This document shows, piece after piece, positions 32,604 through 43,800 of a stretch of 64,000 nt of DNA. The notes under the pieces were generated by a model. The model was not told the origin of the DNA, ran no database searches, and saw nothing but the letters and a program-made list of their open reading frames with translations. Numbering within the stretch: position 1 is the stretch's first letter; each line of letters begins with the position of its first letter. Source of the DNA: Todiramphus chloris collaris (lineage: Eukaryota > Chordata > Aves > Coraciiformes > Alcedinidae); NCBI GenBank assembly GCA_025345505.1, contig JANVCC010000014.1:1540595-1604594 (forward strand). Direction: 5' to 3'. Position numbers and translations under genes: made by a program.

Positions 32604-33946
32604 TCCTCCCACGCCTTGGTCCTCTTGGATAAAATGTACATTATTTTGTAACTTGTTTGGAGATGTTCTTCCTCTCCTGAGGTTGGGAAATCCACTACGG
32701 TGAGTGACAAGATTCATCTCAGGCTTTCAGGCAGTGACTTCCAGCTTGAAAGCACCGATACAGCCACAACGCTGCAACAACAGCACATGCAAACCATGTC
32801 TGTGTGAGGCTGTGCTCTGCAGTTCCTGGAGAATAAGGTGTGTGCTCGCCTCTCTCTGCACAAAAAACTGACTTGTAAGAAAAACTACTGGGTGCTACAG
32901 GGAGGTTTTGGCCAGCTCTGAATAGGCTGGGAGCATCCTGTCCCATGCTGAGCACAGCTCATGATGGGGCTCTGCCCACGCTGGTTGTATGAGGAGGGCT
33001 TGAGGGTGAGCAGCAACATCATGTTGTTTAGAGTCACGAGTGTCCCGCAGCCAAGTGCTGGGAAAATCCATCCCATGCTGGGGCAGTGCTGCCAGCGCTG
33101 CTCAGGGCACCTCTGAGCATGGAACCCCATCTCGCTGCAGGTACCTGCCTGACCAGCTGGATCCAAGAGTGCTCTGGGAGCTGAGATGGGCATAAAATCA
33201 TAGAATCACAGAGTGGTTTGGGTTGGAAGGGACCTTTCAAGGTCATCCAGTCCAACCCCCCTGCAGGGAGCGGGGACATCTGCAGCTAGAGCAGGTTGCA
33301 CACAGCCCCGGCCAACCTCACCTGGAATGTTGCCTGGGATGGGGCTTCTATGACCTCTCTGGGCAACCTGGTCCAGGGTCTCGCCACCCTCAGTGTAAAA
33401 CATTTCTTCCTTCTATTTACTCTAAATCTGCCTCTTTTAATTTAGAACCATCACCCCTTGTCCTGTCACAACAGACCATGCTAAAAAGTCTGTCTCCATC
33501 TTTCTGATAGGCCCTGTTCAGTACCGAAAGGCCACAAGGAGGTCTCCCTGGAGCCTTTTCTTTTCCAGGCTGAACAACCCCAACTCTCTCAGCCTGGCCT
33601 CACAGCAGAGGGGTTCCAGTTATTAAACTGTTATTAATAATCCAGTTACTAAAAGCCCAAATCCAGTCCCTGGTCCAGTACCTCTAAAGACAGCTGCATC
33701 AGTACAACTGGAGGGATTGAGACAAGCGATGGAGGATGCCCATTTCCCACTGGCTGCTTGCCTGCATGAATAATACACCCCTCTACTCACCTTCACCTTC
33801 TTCCTGCCCCTGCAGAACGTTAACCAACCACCTCATTCAGCCAGGGGCAAGTGCAGCCTGTTCAAGACAGGCAGCAGTAGGATCCTGCTTTTTTTCCAAG
33901 TGCAGCAACTTGAGCAGAAACAGGGATTTCACTGTAAGAACCTGGT
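32604..33946. other. Intergenic stretch between convergent XRRA1 and RNF169 ends
   Basis: Contains one CR1 copy (33197-33620). No exon or RNA gene recognised in the rest. The right border depends on where the RNF169 transcript ends. Confidence 0.5.
33197..33620 (-). mobile_element. CR1 LINE, 5'-truncated
   Basis: Antisense copy of the second subfamily starting AATCATAGAATCACAGAGTG. Confidence 0.92.
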
Positions 33947-33952
33947 TTTATT
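33947..33952 (-). terminator. Candidate distal RNF169 poly(A) signal
   Basis: AATAAA on the minus strand, about 5.7 kb past the RNF169 stop and 1.3 kb from the XRRA1 poly(A) signal. Confidence 0.4.
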
Positions 33953-36936
33953 CTGTTTTAACCTCAGCCTTTGTCCTGCAGTTAAGTCCTCGCTGTTAAA
34001 AACGCACACGTCATTTGTACACAGCTGCTGTATTTCTGGTCTGTGACGATTTCCTCCTCACAAGCAGGATTTCCTCTGTTTCAAATAACAGAAGCCACAA
34101 CATGACAGACACCTGCATGTCATTTTACCCACACATTTTACTCATGCAAGTCAACAGTCCTTCGGTAACTTCCACCAAGTTTTAGAACATTCAGATGAAG
34201 CTGCGCTGGTTCAGCTGAGCCCACAAATGACCGTAAGTCTTTTACCGCCGCGATGCTCCGCTGGCGAGCTGAGAACATGAAAGCACAACCATTTAAAGCA
34301 TTATCGGGGAAAAAAAATAAAATGTGTAGCAACATCGAGATTTGTTTCAAACAGTTTGACAGTAAACACCAAGGAAACCAGGCGTACGCAACCCCCTCCC
34401 TTTGTAACCAGTCGGAGGTTCTCCCATTTGCATAGTGAAGAGCTAATTCTAGAGCTGATGCTTCATGGTGTTTTACAGAGAAAGGTTTGTGTCGGATGCA
34501 TGCGACGGGTGGCGAGCATCCCAGCTTTGGCGCTGTAGTTCAAACCGGTGGCACGGCTCGGTTCTACCCAGCTGCCATCAACCGGGACATCCCCCGGGGT
34601 TCTGTCAAGGTGCCACGTGAGACCGTCGCATCCAAGAGCAGTTAAGTTTTTGTCTTGGGTCCCCCAGCAGCTGAGAGGGGCCAGATGTTGTGAAACGCTT
34701 CCCCCGGCCGCCAGCCCCACCCATGGGACAAGCTCCTCGTCAACCTTTCGCCGGACGGCTGGGAGACGGCACAGGGCTGCTGGAGGGTGCAGGGTCAGCC
34801 CTGGGCTCTGTCCTCGGAGCACTGCTAAAGGCTTGTTTTTAAAACTCAGTGGTAGTCTTTAAGGCTTCAACCTCCCCCTTTTGCTTTCATTGAGAAAATA
34901 CCAAGAAGCGCTCGTTCAAGCAACACTTCATGAGTACTGTGCACGGCCTGTACAATAGCATTTGAAGAAAAATACTGACTCTATAGAACATTATACAATC
35001 ATTTGGCATGATCCCTTTCTTTTGGCACTTTTCCTTCATTTATCTCACCTCGCTGACTCCAAGCACGGACCTGTCCCTATGGCTTTTCCCAGGCAGAAAG
35101 CTCCAGAAGGTCAGAAAGCAACTTTCCAGTGTCGGTGGCATCTTTGGCAGACACGGTCCTTCTGTCATCAAACCAACCCCAGCCCCTCCAGAGTGCAATC
35201 ACTTGACCTGTTTGGGTTTCTTTTTTTTTCACAAGAGAAGACAGCGTCATGCTTTGGGAGGATGCTCACATGCCTGTGCTGTCCCACTGCCTTCAACCTT
35301 GAGAGAAGGCAGCTGCAGGAAGGAGGAGGGTTAGAAATTACTTTCATATTAAGTGTAAATAAATACTTGGCTTCCTCTTAGGGCCTCTGCAGATCTTGTG
35401 CTGCATCCACCGTTCAGCAAGAGGTATTTTACTTCTCAGCTGGCATTATCTGTGGCAAAGGTAGCATCATAAGTGACCTTTAAAGGGTAGAGGCTGGGAA
35501 TTACTGCTCTTTAAAGTGTAATTATATACAATTGGGGTTTTTTTGTGCAAGCTTATACAACTTACAGAGTGTTAAATTAAAACATTCATCCAAACTTCAC
35601 ATCACCTCAAGTCTTGAACCCAACACTGCCTCAGGTGGATTTCAGCTGAGGGCAGTTGTGCTGTCAACAGCTCAGGGAGAAGGTGGGAGGGTCTAGGTGA
35701 GCTGACTGGAAAACAGCCCATGTTTTCCTCAGTCCTTCAACAACTAGATAGAGAAATGAACACAGAAATGCAGCTGGCAGCTTCATTGGACATAAAACCC
35801 GTGGGCACACAACCTCATGAGAAAAGACTGATCCCACCCTGACACTTAAAGCTGCTGCCACCGCAGCCTTTCCATGAGATGATAGAGATGCCATGTCCAA
35901 GGGTGTCCTTCAACATGGACGCAACGGACCATTCCTGATGCTTTGGGAACTGAGCAGCGCTGCTGGGATGTGGGCTCTGTTCTAGGGGGAGCCAGCTGCC
36001 CGGTGAAGGCAAGGTCTGGGAAGCCAGGGGTACGAGAGGTCCCATTAAGCTTTTTTTTTTTTCCTGTCTGAGGACAACCCCCAGCTCAGGCGTCGCCTCC
36101 CGTGCTTCCGCCCAGCTCAGATTTAGAAAGAGGAAATTAACACACAAAACCCTAAATATTTATGTCATCTTTTAAAAAGAAGATATTTAAGACACTGGCC
36201 TGGTGCACTGGGACTGCAGAATCGATTTTAAGAGGGGAAAAGAATACATTCACCGTGTAGATCGTTTTTTGTGGCGTAGGCTGGTTCAGAGAGCAAGCCT
36301 GGATGAAACCTGTGCAAGTGTCGCGAGAAAGATGGAAACTAGGGAAGTCTGATTTGGGATCAAGGGATTAACCGCAGGGAAGGGGCTGGGAGAAGGGGTT
36401 CTGTGAAAATAATTATCAATCTAAATGCTCTTGGGAAGTGCACACGCTTCAGGTCAGAATGTTGGGGGAAAAAAATGGCACGAATTCCAAGAAAACGCTG
36501 TGAATTTACCTCCTGAGCTTATTTCACTGCAAAAGGCAGATCCAGGCTATCACTACTTCTCTGTGTGCTGCTCTTCTAAGTCCAGTCAGGGCTCTTAATT
36601 CCTGAATTTCCTTCCAATTCAACAGCTGAGTACAGGAGCAGGATTTGGTTTGGGTTGAAAGCCCCTGCTTCAATCAGCACCTACCAAGGCTGGGGTGCAG
36701 GAGAGGGCAGGGCAAAGCCATCGCCCAGGAGCCGCAGCAGGCAGGTGGAAGAAGCCAGGTCTGGCCAGCCCTAGGTACAGCTTTAAGCATCCAGTAGTTT
36801 GTGTGTTAAGGAGATACAGAGATAGAGAGATATATATTATGGTATCATTGCTATAAGATTTCTCAAAACAAAAGTGTCGATCTGTTGAAATATAGTATTT
36901 AAAATATATAAATTTTATCCATTAAAATATAAGATT

Positions 36937-36938
<2 letters not shown>

Positions 36939-36970
<32 letters not shown>

Positions 36971-36971
36971 A
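36939..36971. repeat. T12-A21 homopolymer junction
   Basis: A run of about 12 T is followed directly by about 21 A, so the tract is self-complementary. It lies in the presumed RNF169 3' UTR. Run length is prone to sequencing error. Confidence 0.75.
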
Positions 36972-37483
36972 TCCAGTTCAATTAGGAACAAAGCGCCAGG
37001 GTCCTTGCAGTTACGCAAGTATATGGGGAGAGAAAAAGAAAACCAGTTCCCATTTTGTGGGGGTTGGGCTTTTTTTAACCATTTAAGGTGGAGGGAGAAA
37101 TTCAAGCCAGAGGAAATTGGGTGAGGACCATACTCTTAGATAACACCCATCTGTTTAGAAGCACTGTCTGCCCTCCCTTCAATCCACAGGTCACGGCATG
37201 TTTGCCTCAGTGCTGCCCTTCAGTTATGTCCTGAAAATACCACTCACTGTCTGTTGCACAGGTCAGCAAGATCATCGATGTTGCAGCCTCTGCCCCAGAC
37301 AAAGGTCCCTGTGGGCACCGTGGGTCCTCAGTGAATACACTGCAAGGCAGCTTTCAACTGTCAAGTTGAGATGATGTTTTTTAAGCCTGATTTCTGGAAA
37401 TAACAATTATTGTGCTGTTAATGGATGATGAGGAAAAGTGTTAGAAACACAGAGCCCAGAGGGTAGCCAGCCACTGAAGTCCA

Positions 37484-38095
37484 CACAGAATGGTTTGGGT
37501 TGGAAGGGGCCTTTCAAGCACTTCTAGTCCAACCCCCCTGCAGGGAGCAGGGACATCTGCAGCTAGAGCAGGTTGCTCACAGCCCCAGCCAACCTCACCT
37601 GAAATGTTTCCTGGGATGGGGCATCGACCACCTCTCTGGGCAACCTGGGACAGGGTCTCACCACCCTCAATGTAAAAAAAGTCTTCCTTCTCTTTAGTCC
37701 AAATCTCCCTCTTTTAGTTAAAAACCATTACTCCTTGTCCTGACACAACAGGCCCTACTAAAAACTCTGTCCCTGTCTTTCTAACAGGCCCCTTTCAGTA
37801 CTGAAAGGCCACAAGAAGGTCTCCCTGGAACCTTCTCTTCTCCAGGATGAACAACCCCAGCTCTCTCAGCCTGGCCTCCCAGCAGAGGGGTTCCAGCCCT
37901 CCCAGCATTGCTGTGGCCTCCTCTGGCCCCGCTCCAACAGGTCCCTGTCTCTCCTGTGCTGAGGACTCCAGAGCTGGACCCAGCACTGCAGGGGGGTCTC
38001 CCCAGAGCAGAGCAGAGGGGCAGAATCCCCTCCCTGACCTGCTGCCCACGCTGCTCTGGATGCAGCCCAGGATGCCACTGGCTTCTGGGCTGCAA
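37484..38095 (-). mobile_element. CR1 LINE, 5'-truncated
   Basis: Second subfamily, antisense to the window, so sense to RNF169. Lies in its presumed 3' UTR. Confidence 0.92.
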
Positions 38096-38729
38096 GCACA
38101 CAATGGGCAGACAACCCACACTCCACCAAGCCCATGCTCTGAGATAGCTTTGGTCCAGGCTGCTCTGCCCAACTTCATGCCTTTAAGTGGGAATTTTTAG
38201 TGTGTCGCTCAGCTGAGCCATAGTGGTTTGCTCCTGAAGACAGCTAGCTTGGAGCAGGGGCAGGGCTGCCTTATGTCACCCTGAGCACTCACAGCAATAT
38301 GCCTGCGGGCCGGAAGGGCTGGGCTCCTATCCCAGCTCTACCAACAACCCATAGTGTACCTGGGATTGGAAAGAGATACATCAGATATCTTGGGATGCCT
38401 CCTCGGGTGCTTTTGGACGTGCAATGACAGGTCTAAGGTGTGCTGAGAGATCTCTTAACTGAGCAAGATCCTGTAGGGTATGTGTCAGCAGGGAGAATGT
38501 CCCTCCTGAAATCACCCAGGCCCCAGGCAGAGTTTTGCTTTCTAGATTTCAATGTTAGTAGGAAGAACATGAAACCCTCTTGACCCTGAAGAGGCAAAGT
38601 GAAATTTGCTCCCTTGGTTGCAGTGACCAGAGCACGGCTCCCAGCTTTTCCACGCAAGCTCTCTGCTGTGTCACTGACATGAACATGGAAGCTCCTGTAA
38701 GGCTTTTCAGTAAAATCCTTGTTTTTGTA

Positions 38730-38990
38730 GAGTCACAGAATGGTTTGGGTTTGAAGGGACCTTTCAAGCTCATCTAGTCCAAACCCCCTGCAGGGAAAAG
38801 GGATATCTGCAACTAGAGCAGGTTGCTCAGAGCCCTGGCCAACCTCACCTGGAGTGTCTCCAGGGATGGGGCAGCGACCACCTCTCTGGGCAACCTGCAC
38901 CCATGTCTCACCACCCTCAGCATCAACAATTTCTTCCTTAGCTCTGGTCTGAATCTCTCTCTTAGTTTGAAACTATTTATGTCTTTCTTC
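38730..38990 (-). mobile_element. CR1 LINE 3' fragment
   Basis: Starts GTCACAGAATGGTTTGGGTT; about 260 bases of the second subfamily. Confidence 0.9.
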
Positions 38991-39658
38991 ACTGCATTTG
39001 TCTTTAAAGAAAGGAACCCATGATCTGTACTGCTGGTGCAGATGTGAGATACATTCATTTTTAAGTACTACAAGTGGACGTATTTGGTACTTCCTAGCAG
39101 AAAATATGCATCAGCCTCCACCCTCAACAGCCTGTAAGTTAGGCCATTCAAACACTGATATCAGTAATGGGTTGGCCACCACTGTAAGGAAGAAACCGGG
39201 GCAGGCAGAGAGGAGAAGATTGTTTCTAGGACAGAAGAAGATTACTTTAAATGAGTAGAGCCCTGATTTCTCTTTGCATATTGAAGTGGCAAGGCAAGGA
39301 GCAGCTGAGGTCCTTATCCCCTACCCCAGGTGCTGCTCACACGACCCTCCTAGCTGGTGAACCCAAATGCCACCGGCTGCATATGCAGGCGTTGCAGTGT
39401 ATTCATGGGGATGAGCGACGCATCTTTCAGACCACAGAGCAGAAAGCTAAAGGATTTTTTTTCTCATTCTCTCTTTTTTTTTTTTTTGTTGTAAATCTGA
39501 AAGGACTCTGGCTTCTCTCTGAACTGGACCTACAAATGTCTTACCACCAAAACGAAAAGAACAATTGCTGTGGGTGGAAGTATGACAAAAAATAGTTTTC
39601 CTATAAGATAATCTGATAAATCTCATCGTCCTCTAGAAAGGCAACATTGTCCACCAGT

Positions 39659-40870
39659 CTACTTAGCACCCAGAGTGCTCTTCGACCGCAGCAGATACCG
39701 ATCGACTCTGACTTTCCGCCTGTCCACTGTCCTATTCTCACTGTCGAAAATACGCTGCAGATGCAGGGCCAACCTCCTGTCCTCCTCCTCTTGCTGGAGC
39801 TTCTGCTCCATCTCCTGTACCAAGCGATCCTCCGGTGGCAAGCCCACCTCCCCCGCCGTGTGCCTCAGTCTTTTGACGGAGCCGTTGTGCTCCAAGTGCT
39901 TGGTTTTGCAGCGTCTCTTCCGGCCCCGTCTCAGCGATGGGGGCTGTTCCCCAAGGATGTTCTCAACGGAATTGCAGGTGCTGTTCTGCACGTTGATCAA
40001 TTCGCTGTTGTTCAGGTATTTCAGCTGCTTTTTTCCCGATGTCTTGACGGGGACTCCTAATGGTCTGTTTTCAGGCAGAGGTGCACCGACACCCAGGAGT
40101 CTTCTGCTCAGCATTTTTGGGCCGAGACTAAGACAGGATTTGTCCATGAACGCGTTCACTTTTAGGTCAGGGACTTCAGATACCCGTGTGTTTAGGGAGG
40201 TGACATTTGATCTCGCATCTGCTTCGGCAGTGCTGTCTTCTGTTGTTAAGGCCTGTGAATCTCTGTTCTTCTCACTCCCTCTTCCCATCTTTGTTTCACT
40301 GATGGAAGGAAAAAAATCCAGCTCGGGGCGAGGGTCTCCTGTTGTGTCAGGTGGAAGGTGATCATCCTGCGCCTGCGGCTGCTCTTTAGTGCCACTGCCG
40401 GAGTTGGTGATGTCAGGAACAGTAATGTCTTCCCCAGGCTCTGAAGCCAAGGACGTAAGGGTCGCTTTAGAGAGAGTCTTTTTGATCTGGCGCTCCTGAA
40501 ATATCTGCTCCCATTTTTTCAGTATTCTAGGACTGGCCTCATAGGTGGTCGGTTTCTGCAGGCTCCGGTTCAGGTTTCTTGGGGTGGACTTGATAATGAG
40601 AGGGCTCAGGACTCTGCCATCAGGAAGCCTCTTTGGAGGAGTACATGGGGAGCAGACGATAGGTTTGAAGTGGTTGAGCTCTTCCGAGATGCTGTCATTG
40701 CTCTCGGGGCTGATGGATCGCTCTGGCTTGTGCAGGACTGAGAGGGACGAAACAGGGTTGAGAACCAGGCGTTTCTCTGCCGTCAGGTCCGGGGCGGAGA
40801 GGCAGCGGTTGTTTTGGGTGGACGACAAAACTCCAGCCAGCGGTGTTGACGTGCTGGTGACAGGTGGCAC
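39659..40870 (-). CDS. RNF169: RNF169 last exon (MIU2 and LRM2)
   Basis: 403 codons plus TAG, starting [20 protein letters not shown] after a TTGCAG acceptor. It includes the [10 protein letters not shown] motif, [20 protein letters not shown], a basic segment ([18 protein letters not shown]; a possible nuclear signal) and, in the last 50 residues, the MIU2 helix with the central A-L-LQ pattern and the LR motif. Confidence 0.97.
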   Translation of the reverse strand: MPPVTSTSTPLAGVLSSTQNNRCLSAPDLTAEKRLVLNPVSSLSVLHKPERSISPESNDSISEELNHFKPIVCSPCTPPKRLPDGRVLSPLIIKSTPRNLNRSLQKPTTYEASPRILKKWEQIFQERQIKKTLSKATLTSLASEPGEDITVPDITNSGSGTKEQPQAQDDHLPPDTTGDPRPELDFFPSISETKMGRGSEKNRDSQALTTEDSTAEADARSNVTSLNTRVSEVPDLKVNAFMDKSCLSLGPKMLSRRLLGVGAPLPENRPLGVPVKTSGKKQLKYLNNSELINVQNSTCNSVENILGEQPPSLRRGRKRRCKTKHLEHNGSVKRLRHTAGEVGLPPEDRLVQEMEQKLQQEEEDRRLALHLQRIFDSENRTVDRRKVRVDRYLLRSKSTLGAK

Positions 40871-43800
40871 CTGCAAGGCAAGGCATCACAGCTCAAAAAG
40901 ATTGTCATGGAGAAGAACATGGACAAGCATGCAGGAGGAAAACAGAAGAGGAGAATGTGCGGCTACCATGCTTAGCTCCTGCAGCAGACCAGCTGGAGAG
41001 CTCTCTGGAACAGCCCTGGCAGCCTCTGCTGGTCACAGCACCTTTCATGGCCAATATATAACATAAGCAGAGGACAGCAGAGTCCAGCACAATCTGTGTC
41101 TCAAATTCATTTCAGTGGAAGAGCTGCTCTTGCCACAAGTGGCAACCACTCCAATGGCAAAATGCTTGAAGCAAGGCAAGACAAGGAGAAGCGGAGAAGC
41201 ACTTGCAGCAACCACCCTGGCTGAAGGAAGCCACGCTCTTCAAGGGAAATGATCTCCAAAGGATTTTTTGCTCCCTACCAAGCTGTAGGAGAGAAAGAAT
41301 AGATACTTGGCCCAGGTTTGACACAGTGCACTGCAAAACTTCAGGAGAAAAGGGTTTTATGTGCCTGAAGCAGATTGGTGGAACCACATTGATGAGTGGT
41401 CCCAGATCACACCACAGCCACCACATTGGACACTGCCTGAGACAGCCTCTAGCAGAGCTTAAGAGCAACATTTCTGGTCATCGCCAAAACCATCCTCCAA
41501 TGCTGCTACATCTGGGAAGTGACAGAATCCAGCCCCCAAAAAATTAGAAATAAAAGCAGCACACACACAACTGCAAATGGTATTATTCTTCACAATAAGG
41601 TGAATTGATTTCATCCAGCAGCTCTTTTGAACAATAATAGATTTGTGATTCTGTGCCTACCCAGAAGAGAGTTGTTTCTGCTGCCTTATTTTGAGGTCAA
41701 AACAAGGTTGTGGAACAGCATTCTAGTGCAACTGTAAATTGGACAGGTCCATAAGCCATCTACTTAAAAAACCCAAATATCCTTGGAAGGAAGGTCAGTT
41801 ATAGACCCTTGCTTTGAGCTCAGTCCAGCTCCTGTCAGCTTAGAAGGCAACTGGACCAGATTTTTAAATACAGACTCACTAACCATGCCCATAAACTCAG
41901 AGATGTGTCATTAGGTAATTACTGGGGTCAATTTAGTGTGCCTAGTGGGGATTTTACTGTTTTCCAAGCAACATCCCCCAACCAAACTGACTCTCCGAAG
42001 GATTTCTGAGGCTTTTGTTCCTTTTGGGATCTCAGGAACTGAACCCTCCCCTTCTACACACAGGATGAAACTAAGCCAAAGAAGGAGAGGTGTCAGCAGG
42101 AGGTGGAACATCCTAGCAAGCATCAGTGGAGTTGTTCCAGGCTGAGAACTCACAGCTCTCATGATTTAAGCTGCTGCTGCTGCCAGCCACCAGAATCGCA
42201 GAGAGGCACAACAGAAAGGAGGCAGAGTATGCCTTAGTCAGTTAGTTAGTTCAACAAGGGCAAGTGTTGGGTCCTGCACCTGGGAAGGAACAACCCCTTG
42301 CACCAGTACAGGGGAGGGGTGACCTGCTGGGAAGCAGCTGTGTGGGGAAGGACCTGGGACTCTGGGGGACAAGTTGCCCATGAGTCAGCAATGACTCCTT
42401 GTGGCCAAGAAGACCAAATAGACTCCCGGGGTGAATGAAGAAGAGTGTGGGAAGCAGGTCAAGGGAGGTTCTCCTCCCCCTCTACTCTGCCTTAGGGAGG
42501 CCACCTCAGGAGTACTGGGTCCAGTGCTGGGCTCCCCAGTTCAAGAGAGACAAGAAACTACTGGACAGAGTCCAACAGAAGGCTACGAGGATGATTAATG
42601 GACTGAAACACCTCTGTGCTGAGGAAAGGCTGAGAGTCCTGATGCTGTTTAGCCTGGAGAAGACTGAGAAGGGGATCTGATCAATGCTCATCAATAGCTA
42701 GAGGGTGGGGGTCAAGACTCTTATCAGTGGTACCCAGCAACAGGGCAAGGGGCAATGGGCACAAACAGGAACCCAAGCAGTTCTATCTGAACAGGAAGAG
42801 AAAATTCTTTGCTGTGAGGGTACCAGAGCCTGGCCCAAGCTGCCCAGGGAGGCTGTGGAGTCTCCTTCTCTAGAGAGATTCAAAACACACATGGATACCA
42901 TGCTGGGCACCCTGCTGTAGGTAACCCAGCTGGAGCAGGGGCTGATGTATGAGATTATCTCCACAGGTCCCTTCCAACCCCCATCATGCTGGGATTCTGT
43001 TATTCTGTGATACTGTCCCAGAGACAGAGATTAGTACATGAGCCAGCGTGCAAAATGTGCTTTTGCTGGCAGGGCCAAGCAGAGGAATCGGTGGCGCTGA
43101 CAGGAATAGTGCAAAGAAGGAAGGGCATTTGCAAAGGTCACCTCCAATGAGTGGAAGGTACCAGTGACAAGAGGTACGGGACAATAGAAAATGGCCTCAA
43201 GTTGCTCCAGGGGAGGTTCAGGTTGGACATGAGGAACAATTTCTTCCCCGCAGGGTTGTCAAGGTCTGTCCCAGGCTGCCCAGGACAGTGTTGAAGTCCC
43301 CATCCCTGGAGGGGTTTCAAAGCCATGGAGCTGTGGTGCTGAGGGCCATGGTTTAGTGGTGACCTGGAAGTGCTGGGTTAACAGTTGGAGTTGATGATCT
43401 TAAAGGTCTCTTCCAACTGGGACATTTCTATGATTGTTTTCCTAAACTTGTAGAATTTTCTTTAATCAGCTGGGCATTCAGCCTTGAAGAGAAAATTATT
43501 ACAAAACAAAAGCACGATGAGTACCCTTCCAACTTCCTATTATCCACCAATGCCGACAAACAACTCTGTGAACTGTCTGCTTTTCTGCTTAGTAATTTCT
43601 AACCTAGCAGGTTTTTATTGTGAGCTGTGAGGAAACGATTGGCCGTACGGTGATAACGCAGCACCAGCAGTGCCACAAACACTGTATTTATTTTATATCT
43701 CCAGATTACCGGTGCTGTGTAACCTCAGATAAGGACATTTACACACAGAAATCCCGTGTTTACAGACGTGGCCTGTACCTTTGTTTTATTGGCAGGGGCT

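Larger units (their letters stand above)
33947..39658 (-). other. RNF169: Probable long 3' UTR of RNF169
   Basis: The human RNF169 mRNA has, to my knowledge, a 3' UTR of several kb. Here the only AATAAA I find on the minus strand downstream of the stop before XRRA1 is at 33952-33947, which would give a UTR of about 5.7 kb. The stretch is AT-rich with many T/A-rich tracts (for example 35510-35590 and 36120-36240), includes CR1 copies at 37484-38095 and 38730-38990, and has no open frame of interest. Inference only. Confidence 0.4.

Noticed and set aside
39675-40361. Plus-strand open frame of 228 codons
   Set aside because: Antisense shadow of the RNF169 last exon, whose minus-strand frame matches the known protein throughout.
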